A DNA stretch of 64,000 nucleotides, taken from contig JADFYG010000022.1 of NCBI GenBank assembly GCA_015233155.1, forward strand, positions 1 through 64,000, read 5' to 3'. This DNA comes from Candidatus Rifleibacteriota bacterium (lineage in GTDB: Bacteria > Muiribacteriota > Ozemobacteria > Ozemobacterales > Ozemobacteraceae). Of the stretch, positions 10,826 to 19,537 are shown piece by piece. Positions within the stretch are counted from its first letter, which is position 1. Every line of letters begins with the position of its first letter. Made by a program: the position numbers and the translations under genes. Under the pieces are notes generated by a model that saw only the letters and a program-made list of their open reading frames with translations, made no database searches and was not told where the DNA came from.

Positions 10826-11003
10826 GTGGTTAATTCGCATCCGGTCTTTATCTGTGTCAATCCGTGTTCATCTGTGGTTAATTCTCGTCCCGTCTTATCT
10901 GTGTCCATCCGTGTCCATCTGTGGTTAATTCTCGTCCGGTCTTTATCTGTGTCCATCCGTGTTCATCTGTGGTTAATTCGCGTCCCGTCTTTATCTGTGG
11001 TTA
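10826..11003. repeat. 48-bp imperfect tandem repeats, copy 1
   Basis: About 3.7 units of 47-48 bp begin at 10826, 10874, 10921 and 10969, each opening GTGGTTAATTC and containing ATCTGTGTCCATCCGTG. The inverse motif CCACGGATGAACACAG lies just upstream (10775-10790). There are no unique spacers, so it is not CRISPR. It fills the space between two convergent genes. Confidence 0.85.
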
Positions 11004-12170
11004 TATCTTCTGACCACAGCCAGGACAGAATTTTGTTCCTGGAGCGATTTCGGCCTTACAGCCGGGACATTTCGCGGAAGCCTGGGTGGCACCGCATTCC
11101 GGACAGAATTTAGCACCAGCGGGCATGGGTTTCGCACAGGCGGTGCAGTTTGTCTTTCCCTGCATATTGGGCTTACCGCAACTCGGGCAGAATTTCGCCC
11201 CGGGATCCATTGGGGCCTGGCATGCGCCGCATGTAATTGTAGCCGCCTGGGACTGATGTTGTTGAGACGCCATGGGCTGTTGGAACATGCCGGCCATGCC
11301 TTGTCCAAGTCCCATGCCGGCGCCGAAACCGACGCCCATTCCGGCGGCTCCGTTGGTGTTTCCGGCGGCGGTGTTAGTGGCTCTAAGCTGCTCCACCGCT
11401 GCATAATTGCCCATACTGCGGGCATCGATATCACCAAGTGCCCTGATGGCATGAGCATCGGCGATCTTGTCCGAGATTTTGTCTATGCGCTTCTTCGTAT
11501 CTTCGTCGAAGTCTGTATTCTCGATGCGGAAATCGGACAGATCGAATCCAAGCGCCGTAAAATCTGCTTTCAAAGCCTCTTTCAGCTTTGCTGAAAGTTC
11601 CATGCGATTTTTGTCTATTTCGGCATAACTGAAACCGGATTCGGCGAGGATGTCGGTGAGAGGAGTCAGGATCCGGTCAACGATCGCCGCCCGAATCTCA
11701 TCAATGCGATACAGGCCGCGAGTGCTGGAAAAATCGATCAGAAAAGATGCCGGATCAGTGATCTGCAAAGAGAAGTTTCCGAAAGCACGAAGACCTACAG
11801 GGAACTTGTATTTCGGATCGTCGTATTTGATCGGGGCTTTCGTTCCCCATTTCTGATTCAGGAAAGTCGTGGTTCGCACAAAGTATATATATGCTTTGTG
11901 CTCCGACTGGAAACCCTGCATTATTTTGGTCAGAGTTGTCCAGAATGGGATATTGGCGGTTTTTATATCAAAGAGGCCTGCGTTTGTGTGAATGGCTTCG
12001 ACGCGCCCCTCATACACGAAAAGCGCTGCCTGGCCAGGACCGACCAGGAGCTTCGAAGCATTTTTGAGCTCGTCGTCTGAACCATCCCAGCGATAGATCA
12101 GGACATCCGCAGGCGGATCCTTCCATTCGATAACGGAACGAAGTTGTGAAGTAAATGATTCCCAGATCAT
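11001..12170 (-). CDS. SPFH-domain protein with C-terminal zinc ribbons (COG4260 type), copy 1
   Basis: Protein of 389 aa. The N-terminal two thirds resemble the SPFH/virion-core-like family (KYKFPVGLRAFGNFSLQITD, DFRIENTDFDEDTKKRID). A Gly/Met/Ala-rich linker (~270-300) leads to tandem double-Cys zinc ribbons (ITCGACQAPM, KFCPSCGKPN, TNCTACAKPM, KFCPECGATQ, AKCPGCKAEI, KFCPGCGQKI). Relatives such as Bacillus YdjI associate with membrane stress functions; the molecular role is not known. ATG 12170 follows GGAGGA at good spacing. The ribbons echo those of the convergent gene at 9677, which suggests a shared process. Confidence 0.85.
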   Translation of the reverse strand: MIWESFTSQLRSVIEWKDPPADVLIYRWDGSDDELKNASKLLVGPGQAALFVYEGRVEAIHTNAGLFDIKTANIPFWTTLTKIMQGFQSEHKAYIYFVRTTTFLNQKWGTKAPIKYDDPKYKFPVGLRAFGNFSLQITDPASFLIDFSSTRGLYRIDEIRAAIVDRILTPLTDILAESGFSYAEIDKNRMELSAKLKEALKADFTALGFDLSDFRIENTDFDEDTKKRIDKISDKIADAHAIRALGDIDARSMGNYAAVEQLRATNTAAGNTNGAAGMGVGFGAGMGLGQGMAGMFQQPMASQQHQSQAATITCGACQAPMDPGAKFCPSCGKPNMQGKTNCTACAKPMPAGAKFCPECGATQASAKCPGCKAEIAPGTKFCPGCGQKI

Positions 12171-12368
12171 GATCAGTCCTCCGATTTAATTGATGCCATG
12201 CAACCATGCGACGGATCGATTTTACAAGAGCAGGTAGTATCATAACAATGATTGCGATAATTGATTGATTGCCGAAAATTATATCATATTTTATGTAATC
12301 ACTCCCCGTTCAATTATTTTCTCAAACTGCCGATAAAAATGGTGAACTCACAGTTTGGGGAGAGCTCC

Positions 12369-13592
12369 ATGATGAACGAACGCACAAGGTATTTTCTAAT
12401 CGGGACACTTGCAGCAGGCGTAATGACGGCAACATCCTTCGATCTGCGCGGTCTTGAGGCTGTTTCGGAACGTATTACAGAGGCTCGCATGGCACCGGAA
12501 CTGCGTCTCGGGGTCGATATAGGGATTCTGGATGCCTCCGATATCAGATTCGGCCTCGTGGATGTTGCTATTGTTCGTCGCGATTTTGGCCGTGTTCTCA
12601 AACAGACCCTGCAAATGCTTGGAGCTCCCGCAGGTTCTGAATTGAGCGATCTCGAGTCTACCGGCATCTTCGAATTAGGCAACCCAAGAAAATCGATTTC
12701 CCGGAAACAGGCACTCGAGACTTTGTGTCGAGCAGTGATTCATCTCGCCGACTCCGGATTCATAAATCTTCCGGCTCCATGTGATACTGGATTCAAAGAT
12801 TATGCGCCTCCGCCGAAGTATCAGGCCGCTTTAGCATTTTTGCGCAGCAAGGGCGTTGCACGGGGCTATCAGTCCGGCTACTTTGGTATTGAAAAGAACC
12901 TTACCAAACGCGAGGCTGTGTATTTATTGTACCGACTGTATGAACAGACGGCGGCGGACATGATGTCCAGAACGAAAAAAACAGACTTTTTCTTCGTCGA
13001 CATTCCCACCGATCATCCTGTAATGGCTTCGATCAAAACAGTTTACGATGCCGGCGGATTCGAAAGAATTCCACTCAAAGCGAGCTTCGACGGAAATCGT
13101 CCACTGTTGCGTCGTGATGCGGTTCTGCTGATGAAAGGAATTCTGGCTAAGCGCGCTCATAACACGGGAGACGTAAGCATTGAGGTGCAGGATCCTTTCG
13201 AAGCTCTAAATCGCGCAGAGTTCGCGGTTTTGATCGAAGGCCTCCTTGCAAAAACAGAAAATCTGGCTTCATCAACTGAATTCACTCCCGCCACGTATGT
13301 TGATGTGGCGGCCGGTTCCCCTGAATCCAGGGCACTGGAAGCCCTCTCTAAGCGAGGAATTCAGCTGGGATATGGCAACGGATATCTGCGGGGCGATGAA
13401 TCAGTGACCTGGTTCGAAGCGGTCGGCGTGCTCGCTTCCGTCGCATCAGTTTGCGGGGATACAACAAAAGTTGATGAATCCGGTGATCCGGCCGGCCATG
13501 ATGACTTTGAAAAATACGCCGAAATGTTGCGTTCGAAGAAGGCACGAATTCGGAGCATTCTTGATCGCAACCGTGTTCACCAGCGAAAATAG
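12369..13592 (+). CDS. Exported protein with three SLH-like modules, copy 1
   Basis: Secreted or surface protein of 408 aa. ATG 12369 (followed by a second ATG) lies behind GGGGAGAG and gives a signal-like N-terminus (RTRYFLIGTLAAGVMTA). Three S-layer-homology-like modules occur at ~138 (FKDYAPPPKYQAALAFLRSK), ~207 (FFVDIPTDHPVMASIKTVYD) and ~309 (TYVDVAAGSPESRALEALSK). SLH domains bind cell-wall polymers; in outer-membrane bacteria they often anchor envelope proteins to peptidoglycan. No catalytic domain is apparent. Its C-terminus is convergent with a small membrane protein gene across a terminator. Confidence 0.8.
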   Translation: MMNERTRYFLIGTLAAGVMTATSFDLRGLEAVSERITEARMAPELRLGVDIGILDASDIRFGLVDVAIVRRDFGRVLKQTLQMLGAPAGSELSDLESTGIFELGNPRKSISRKQALETLCRAVIHLADSGFINLPAPCDTGFKDYAPPPKYQAALAFLRSKGVARGYQSGYFGIEKNLTKREAVYLLYRLYEQTAADMMSRTKKTDFFFVDIPTDHPVMASIKTVYDAGGFERIPLKASFDGNRPLLRRDAVLLMKGILAKRAHNTGDVSIEVQDPFEALNRAEFAVLIEGLLAKTENLASSTEFTPATYVDVAAGSPESRALEALSKRGIQLGYGNGYLRGDESVTWFEAVGVLASVASVCGDTTKVDESGDPAGHDDFEKYAEMLRSKKARIRSILDRNRVHQRK

Positions 13593-13598
13593 TGCGCT

Positions 13599-13626
13599 AA
13601 AAAAAACCCACCGGTTACCCGGTGGG
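13599..13626 (-). terminator. Intrinsic terminator, copy 1
   Basis: An 8-bp perfect stem (CCCACCGG at 13607-13614, CCGGTGGG at 13619-13626) with a 4-nt loop is followed on the minus strand by eight T (13606-13599). It ends transcription of the gene at 13651-14232. Confidence 0.9.
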
Positions 13627-13650
13627 TATGACGAATGAGACAGAGACCGG

Positions 13651-14232
13651 CTAAACGCCGGCCTGGCTCGTGAAGGACGTACGAACTGAGCCGCGGCAGG
13701 AATTCGTGAGAACCGGCCGCCGTAGAATCTGTGAAAGCATACTAGCGGCCTCTTTTGCCTGTTCACTGGAAAGACTTTCAAAAAGGCGGGCACACGAAAG
13801 GTCATTGCCGCGCTGGAAATATCCCTTGACTGTCCACATGAAAGATTTAGATGTAAACAAACACTCGGCTACCTGAGAAATTTCTATTCTAATAAGCTCG
13901 TCAAAGGCATATACCGCCCTATGCCAGCAAAATATACTGGACTCCATATAATCGATGCGTGAGTGAAGCCTGCTGATAATTACACATTTGCGATAAGTAA
14001 TGATCAGTATCCCTATAAAACCAAAGGCCGCCGCGAGACCTATAGATGCAAGAGTCACAACATTTAAACAACAGAAAAGGGGATTTTTTTCATATACCTG
14101 CCATAGAAGACCGGTACCCGCACACACCATTATCCCGCCTAAGGCACCATTGCTCTTGGAACTTCTGAAAGTCACTTCAACAGGAAGATTGTCTTCTATT
14201 TTCATTCCCTTGATGAAACTAAGAACCCCCAT
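13651..14232 (-). CDS. Small membrane protein of unknown function, copy 1
   Basis: Protein of 193 aa, not recognised. Two hydrophobic segments (~30-45, GIMVCAGTGLLWQV; ~55-80, VVTLASIGLAAAFGFIGILI) form a hairpin in the membrane, followed by a ~110-residue C-terminal region of mixed charge. The start at 14232 is preceded by GGAGGAAAAGG. It is a single-gene unit ending at the terminator 13599-13626. Confidence 0.6.
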   Translation of the reverse strand: MGVLSFIKGMKIEDNLPVEVTFRSSKSNGALGGIMVCAGTGLLWQVYEKNPLFCCLNVVTLASIGLAAAFGFIGILIITYRKCVIISRLHSRIDYMESSIFCWHRAVYAFDELIRIEISQVAECLFTSKSFMWTVKGYFQRGNDLSCARLFESLSSEQAKEAASMLSQILRRPVLTNSCRGSVRTSFTSQAGV

Positions 14233-14509
14233 CCCTTTTCCTCCAATGCAACTCTTTTCGACGCGTCGGATATTAGCAGAGAGTTAACATCGGGTCAATG
14301 AAAAAAGTTATTCAAACATGCGTACAATGGGGAATCATTGTGTAAAAGTACGATTAGAGCGAATTATTTTTTAAATGTACCGACTATCGCTTTTCGTATA
14401 ACGGGTTTAAGGCCTAAAAATAAATCATGAATCAGCAAAAATCCTTTTCCAGTGCCGAACCCGATATTCAGTGTACGAATGTACACAAAACATGTCTGTG
14501 AAAAAGCTT

Positions 14510-15070
14510 TCAAATCAAATTTTTGAAAATATCCAGTGAGTGATAATTTCTCCAGAGCTGTAAAACGGTCTCACTTTCATGCACCAAAATGCCCGATTTT
14601 CGAAGAAGGGCTGTAGTCATTCCATCACCGGAAATGAGTCGACCGTCAAAGGCTCCGGAATATATTCGCCCGCGCCCGCAAGATGGACTTTTCTCTTTGA
14701 AGATTGCCATGCGCGCACCCAGTCGTTCGGCAAGAAGAAGCGTCTGTCGGGCACCTAGAATGAAAGCTGACGTCAGATCATCACCGCGCTCGCTCAGAAT
14801 GCTTCCCTGGCCCGCGAAGATAGCATCGGCAGGCGCCTGAAGCTCGACGGGAGGGCGCGGAGTCGGGAGTCCTCCGAGCTGCTCGGGACATACTGGAATG
14901 AATACGAATTGTTCATTTTCCAGGACCGCCGCCGTCAATGTGTCGAATCCATTTTGCCAGACAGCTCCGGGGTTGCCATGATACGGACAACTGAGTCCGA
15001 AAAGGCATGTGCTGACCAGGATACGCAGCGGTACAGCAGATGAAGAGATCGAATAAGTTGATGGATTCAT
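14510..15070 (-). CDS. DUF523 family protein, copy 1
   Basis: DUF523 (YbbK-like) protein, about 186 aa from ATG 15070, which has GAGGACATTC upstream; a longer frame to 15124 lacks a ribosome site. Family marks are STCLFGLSCPYHG near the start, PVCPEQLGGLPTPRPP in the middle and KEKSPSCG late. The conserved Cys residues suggest metal or thiol chemistry, but no reaction is established. About 200 bp separate it from the TadB-TadC gene, with that gene's terminator between them. Confidence 0.85.
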   Translation of the reverse strand: MNPSTYSISSSAVPLRILVSTCLFGLSCPYHGNPGAVWQNGFDTLTAAVLENEQFVFIPVCPEQLGGLPTPRPPVELQAPADAIFAGQGSILSERGDDLTSAFILGARQTLLLAERLGARMAIFKEKSPSCGRGRIYSGAFDGRLISGDGMTTALLRKSGILVHESETVLQLWRNYHSLDIFKNLI

Positions 15071-15210
15071 GAATGTCCTCGAAATATAAGAAAGCAAAAA
15101 GATGATTTTGCCCCTGATAACCACGGAAAGAGACCTGACAAAAAAATAGCCGCTGAGAACGCTGACATATGGGCAGGATATATCGTGCCTGAATCAAACT
15201 CTTTGGGCTG

Positions 15211-15249
15211 TTATATAAAACGAGTCCGCGAAATTGATTCGTGGACTCG
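15211..15249 (-). terminator. Intrinsic terminator of the tadBC gene, copy 1
   Basis: A 12-bp stem with one mismatch (CGAGTCCGCGAA at 15221-15232, TTCGTGGACTCG at 15238-15249) and a 5-nt loop is followed on the minus strand by TTTTATATAA. It lies about 30 bp beyond the stop of the gene at 15278. Confidence 0.8.
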
Positions 15250-15277
15250 CAGTAATCGAAAGCGGATAACGGGATAC

Positions 15278-16978
15278 TTATTTTATCTCCATGGGTTGTG
15301 GATTGACAACTGGCGCCTCGACCTGACCCGTCGGTGTCATTGGAGAAAAGGGCGCGGGCTGCTCAGCTCTTCGTTCAGCCGGCGGAGTCCAGGGGAGGGG
15401 CATGACAATCTGGGGTCGCGTCAAAACGACTGGTCTCGGAGAGAGTCCGGTTTGATCGAGGGTTTTCATTACACGCAGCATTGAAGGTCCAAGGACCAGG
15501 ACGAAGATGCTCGGGAAGATAAAAATTACGAGTGGAACCAGTAGTTTTACAGGCAGCTGATTGACTTTTTCCTCGGCAAGAATCATCCGCTGATATCGCA
15601 TCTGTTCAGCCTGAGCACGAAGAGTCGGCCCGATTTCAGCACCGAGCCGCTGCGCCTGAATCAACGAAGAAACGAATGCGAAAAACGATAGAACCTGCAC
15701 TCGTTCCGCCATTTCCGCAAGCGCCTCTTCAAGGGTTTTCCCAAGCTTTATATCATTCAGGAACATCTGAAACTCCAAAACGATATCTGTTGGGCGGGAT
15801 TTTTCGACGATTTTCGCGATGCCACCTGTCAGATCGAGACCGGCTTCGATCGAAAGCGAAAGAAGATCGATTGTATATGGCAGTTCAAACTCAATATTCC
15901 TCTGGCGGTCACGAATACGCTGAGTCACATAGACGCGCGGAAGATGAAATCCGATGGGAGCTACAAAAATCAACAATAACCAGCCAAAAGCACCGTACTG
16001 GAGAGGGTTGAAAAAAACAATCATCAGGAGCGAAAAAACTATGGTCGAGATGAATTTGATAGCTATGAATTCGTCAGCAGTCCAGCCTTTGGGACTGGCT
16101 GCCGCAGTAAGCAACTGATTCATGCCATCGCGATACTTGTCAATCATTGCACCGTGCATGGATGCCACAAAGCGGCCCGACGGAGCGAGAATAAGCTGGG
16201 AGAAACTCAAGGCGCCATCTTTCGAACGAGGTGTATTCTGCTTTGTCATCATGTCTTCGGTTTCCGGAAGAATTGAGGTTGTCATGCGGTTGATAAACAA
16301 AAGACCCAGCAGCGAAGACAGAATCGACAGAATGAGAACAATCTGACCCCAGGGATTTTCAAGCATCGGAGCAATGTACCCCGGATGCCACATAAACATA
16401 CCAACAGCCATAAACAGTGGGACCGCGCCTACAAGATTTCCGGAAATGCGGGCATGAGCGGTACCTGCAATAATCTTTCCCATGATCTTTTTGCGCTCGG
16501 AAACCGTGACGACGATCTGGCGATACAAATCCTCCAGATTTCCTCCCGTTTCCTGCTGGAAAATGGTCGCATTGACGGCCAGCTGTAGATCACGGCTTTT
16601 TACACGATTCGAAAGGTTGGTCAACGCATCGACCATCGGGACACCAAGACGACGTTCCTGAACAAGAACACGGAATTCGAGACAAATAGGAGCCGGAGTT
16701 GCAACAGCAACGAGCTCAAACGCCTGATCCAGATTCCGACCGGCTTTGAGACACGAACTGATCATGAGTAGCGCTTCAATCAGTTGATCATCAAGCGTCG
16801 ATCCCGTAATGCTTGTGATATCCCGAGTGCCTTCTTCACCGGATCCCGGTGTCAGCCGGCCCTTCCTCTTCAAACCCCTTACGTTCATTTGCTCTTCGAG
16901 TATAAGATAGATTCCAACAATTACTGCGAGTATCGCAATGATTTTTATTCCAGCCAGAACCACTTCAATATTTCCCAT
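15278..16978 (-). CDS. TadB-TadC fusion: double type II/IV secretion F-domain membrane protein, copy 1
   Basis: Protein of 566 aa carrying two T2SSF units that are normally separate genes. The N-terminal half looks like TadB: a membrane segment at ~8-28, ALLMISSCLKAGRNLDQAF, IFQQETGGNLEDLYRQI, then two more membrane segments ending near 250. The C-terminal half looks like TadC: IEFELPYTIDLLSLSIEAGL, LIQAQRLGAEIGPTLRAQAE and a last membrane segment. A Pro-rich tail of ~60 residues follows. TadB/TadC form the inner-membrane platform of Tad pili, driven by TadA. It begins 18 bp after the TadA stop; the start at 16978 has an upstream GGAGG at long spacing. No pilin or secretin gene is in the window. 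Confidence 0.85.
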   Translation of the reverse strand: MGNIEVVLAGIKIIAILAVIVGIYLILEEQMNVRGLKRKGRLTPGSGEEGTRDITSITGSTLDDQLIEALLMISSCLKAGRNLDQAFELVAVATPAPICLEFRVLVQERRLGVPMVDALTNLSNRVKSRDLQLAVNATIFQQETGGNLEDLYRQIVVTVSERKKIMGKIIAGTAHARISGNLVGAVPLFMAVGMFMWHPGYIAPMLENPWGQIVLILSILSSLLGLLFINRMTTSILPETEDMMTKQNTPRSKDGALSFSQLILAPSGRFVASMHGAMIDKYRDGMNQLLTAAASPKGWTADEFIAIKFISTIVFSLLMIVFFNPLQYGAFGWLLLIFVAPIGFHLPRVYVTQRIRDRQRNIEFELPYTIDLLSLSIEAGLDLTGGIAKIVEKSRPTDIVLEFQMFLNDIKLGKTLEEALAEMAERVQVLSFFAFVSSLIQAQRLGAEIGPTLRAQAEQMRYQRMILAEEKVNQLPVKLLVPLVIFIFPSIFVLVLGPSMLRVMKTLDQTGLSPRPVVLTRPQIVMPLPWTPPAERRAEQPAPFSPMTPTGQVEAPVVNPQPMEIK

Positions 16979-16996
16979 GACCGATTAGATACCTCC

Positions 16997-17646
16997 TCAC
17001 ATAGTTTCTGTAGATAATGAGAACATACGACGAACTGATTCTTCCATGGAATCCGGGATAGATGCGATAAAAGAAGGAACCGTGCCAGTCGGGAGAAGAT
17101 CGCCGCAAATCCGGCCATCATCATTAACCGACTTCTTCTCATATTTATAAAGCGTTTGAGTCATTATATTAGTGTCCTCAATGCCGACGACCTCGACGAC
17201 CTCGACGACTTTGCGCGTTCCATCTGAAAATCTGCTGGTTTGAATGATTATATTTATTGACGAAGCGATCTGTTCGCGGATCGCCCGCAGCGGAAGATCA
17301 ACGCCTGCCATCAGAACCATGGTTTCAAGTCGGGCGATTGCATCACGCGGCGCATTCGAGTGTAAAGTCGTCAGGGAGCCATCATGCCCGGTATTCATTG
17401 CCTGAAGCATATCCAGTGCTTCTTCACTGCGGCATTCCCCGACAATTATGCGATCAGGACGCATTCGAAGCGCATTTCTTACGAGATCCCTGATGGATAC
17501 CTGATTTTTCGCTTCAGTTCCCTGTTGGCGCGCCTCGAGCCGACCGAGGTTGATCTGATTCAAACGTAATTCCGCAGAGTCTTCGATCGAAATAACACGC
17601 TCATTCGGAGCAATGAAAGCGGAAAGAACATTCAAAAGCGTCGTTT
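16997..17646 (-). pseudogene. TadA (CpaF) ATPase, C-terminal fragment
   Basis: This is the 3' part of the gene complete at 34424-36496. It begins inside the Walker A codons (the break falls between GK and TTLLNV) and keeps the Walker B/His region ([20 protein letters not shown]). It lacks the TadZ-like domain, the N-terminal ATPase half and an intact P-loop, so it cannot hydrolyse ATP. It still lies 18 bp upstream of an intact tadBC fusion gene, which is therefore cut off from its normal promoter and partner. Confidence 0.9.
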
Positions 17647-18518
17647 ATGATTGGTTCGAGATCATGCCAGTTCTTCACTCGATCAGGGTTTATCGCAAAA
17701 CGCGGATCAGCGATAATAGCTTCGAGTCTGGTGAGCGAACAAAATCTACGCCAGAGATCATCATTCCCGCAGGCTATCGTGATAGCCCCATCTTTCGTTG
17801 GAACGGTGGTAAAGGGCGCGATAGAGGGATGGCGATTGCCTATAGGTTCCGGATTTTTTCCCGTGCCTACATATCGGGCAATGGCATTTTCGAGGATCGC
17901 GACCATGCAGTCAAGCATTCCGACATCGACAAGCTGGCCGCGTCCGCTCTGGTGGCGCGACTGAAGAGCCGATAGAATGCCAATGGTCGTGAAGCACCCC
18001 GCTAGAATATCGGCAATCGAACTACCCACCTTCGTCGGATGCTTCGGGTCGGAGCCAGTGATGCTCATCAGACCGCCCATCCCCTGAATGACCAGATCAT
18101 ACGCCGGACGATCGCTGTAAGGGCCGGTTCGGCCGAAACCGGACGCGGCGGCATAAATCAGTCGCGGATTCAGATCGGACAAGGTTTGCCAGGAAAGGCC
18201 GAGTTTATCCATGACTCCCGGCTTGAAATTTTCGATCACCACGTCGGCATCTTTGACGAGACGCTTGAGAAGGTCTTTTCCGCGGAGGGATTTGAGATCC
18301 AGGGTGACACTTTTCTTGCCGCGATTTATGCTCATGAAGTAAGCGCTTTCCTCATTTACAAAGGGACCGAAAGCTCGCGAATCGTCGCCGCCCTCGGGGC
18401 GCTCAACCTTGATTACTTCAGCTCCCATGTCGGCAAGCATCATTGTACAGAATGGGCCCGCGAGAACGCGCGTCAGGTCGATGACAACGAGGCCGGAGAG
18501 AGGTCCACTGCTAGTCAT
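17647..18518 (-). pseudogene. CaiB/BaiF family III CoA-transferase, 3' end lost at the junction
   Basis: The first ~290 residues of a class III CoA-transferase (family length is near 400). The start at 18518 is intact: LSGLVVIDLTRVLAGPFCTM, GAEVIKVERPEGGDD, VIENFKPGVMDKLGLSW. The expected catalytic Asp is in VDVGMLDCMV. At 17646 the frame runs into antisense TadA sequence and stops after ten chimeric residues. The family moves CoA between carboxylic acids; the substrate is unknown. It follows the nitrilase-family gene by 36 bp, so the two were probably an operon. Loss of the small C-terminal domain should inactivate it. Confidence 0.88.
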
Positions 18519-18554
18519 GGCGGATATTCCTGTTCATTGTGTATTCATTTAAAA

Positions 18555-19448
18555 TCAGCGCCAGCGCTGATATGGAATGCGTTTGGCCGGTTCAAACCAT
18601 GAACGCCCCGGTTTGAGGATTCCGGTATACGACATCAGATTCCGGTCTTCGAGGTGGTCGAAATTCTGAGGGGCCGAGGCGTTGGGAAGGATCGTCCGGA
18701 TGGGGTCGGGATCAAGCTCGGCCCAGATATACTCGTCGCTGGCTCGTGCCTGCGCGATCTTTCCTCCGGTCGGATGAACGATCATCGAAGAACCGAAAAA
18801 ATAGGAGCCGCCGGCATCTAATCCGACGCTGTTGGCAGCGATCCAATAGACGTGGTTATCGTAGGCACGGGCGCGGTTGGTAAGCTCCCACTGGTCGAAT
18901 GTGCGCATGAATGCGGAAGGACGGCATATGATTTCCGCTCCGCGTAATGTCGTGACGCGGGCCAGCTCGGGAAAATCGCCGTCATAGCAAATGACCATCC
19001 CGACGCGGCCGAACGGGGTCTCAAGACAGCAGGGACGCGAGCCCGGAGTTGTCCAGCCGCCACCGCCGAGACGTTCAGTAGGAAAAGGATGAGTTTTCCG
19101 ATAACTGCCAATAAGACCATCGGGCCCGATCAGAGCAGCGCTGTTATAGACGATATCGCTTCTTCTGCCACGTTCGTAAGTCGGAAACACGATATGAGTA
19201 TTGAACTCTTTCGCCCACTTGACGCCGATATCGGTGAGTCGCCCCGGAATCGCGTCTACGGCATTCCAAAGATCTTTCGTGGAACCCATAGGTGTGAATC
19301 CAGTGGTAAAACTCTCAGGAAGAACGATCAGGTCGGCCTTCGAAACCCTGCAGCATTCTGCGATCAGCTTGTAAGCACGATTGAGATTCAATTCCACGCA
19401 CATCGGCTCCACTGAAAACTGGACAGCGGCGGAAACAATGCGTTTCAT
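18555..19448 (-). CDS. Carbon-nitrogen hydrolase (nitrilase superfamily)
   Basis: Amidase/nitrilase-fold enzyme of 297 aa, normal for the family. The Glu-Lys-Cys triad is visible as PESFTTGF (Glu ~43), GSYRKTHPFPTE (Lys ~115) and GMVICYDGDFPELAR (Cys ~152). It should hydrolyse a C-N bond of an amide or nitrile in the cytoplasm; the subfamily is not clear. It sits upstream of the CoA-transferase gene with 36 bp between, which suggests joint catabolism of an amide-derived acid through its CoA ester (inference). Confidence 0.88.
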   Translation of the reverse strand: MKRIVSAAVQFSVEPMCVELNLNRAYKLIAECCRVSKADLIVLPESFTTGFTPMGSTKDLWNAVDAIPGRLTDIGVKWAKEFNTHIVFPTYERGRRSDIVYNSAALIGPDGLIGSYRKTHPFPTERLGGGGWTTPGSRPCCLETPFGRVGMVICYDGDFPELARVTTLRGAEIICRPSAFMRTFDQWELTNRARAYDNHVYWIAANSVGLDAGGSYFFGSSMIVHPTGGKIAQARASDEYIWAELDPDPIRTILPNASAPQNFDHLEDRNLMSYTGILKPGRSWFEPAKRIPYQRWR

Positions 19449-19537
19449 GCTAATGACTCCAGGAACGAGTAGATGACTACGTGATTTTTTTCCCTTGAGC
19501 GGACAGGATACCTCATCCGGGATGTCGGTGGTAAATA

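Larger units (their letters stand above)
7611..17646. repeat. 10,036-bp direct repeat, copy 1 (chimeric at both ends)
   Basis: Identical to 25038-35073 as far as I could compare, apart from substitutions at 7757 and 8317. The left edge is set by divergence at 7610/25037 and the right edge at 17647/35074. Both edges fall inside genes: the kinase on the left and the Walker A codons of TadA on the right. Neither edge has a transposase, inverted repeat or tRNA. Confidence 0.95.

Noticed and set aside
10826..11003. Possible CRISPR array (regular ~48-bp periodicity)
   Set aside because: The whole 48-bp unit repeats without unique spacers and there are no cas genes.
11001..12170. Phage or viral origin suggested by virion-core-like similarity
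   Set aside because: The family is widespread in bacterial chromosomes and no phage structural, lysis or integrase genes are nearby.
7611..17646. Copy 1 as a composite transposon or integrative element
   Set aside because: No transposase or integrase gene, no inverted repeats and no target duplication at 7611 or 17646; the ends fall in codons of ordinary genes.
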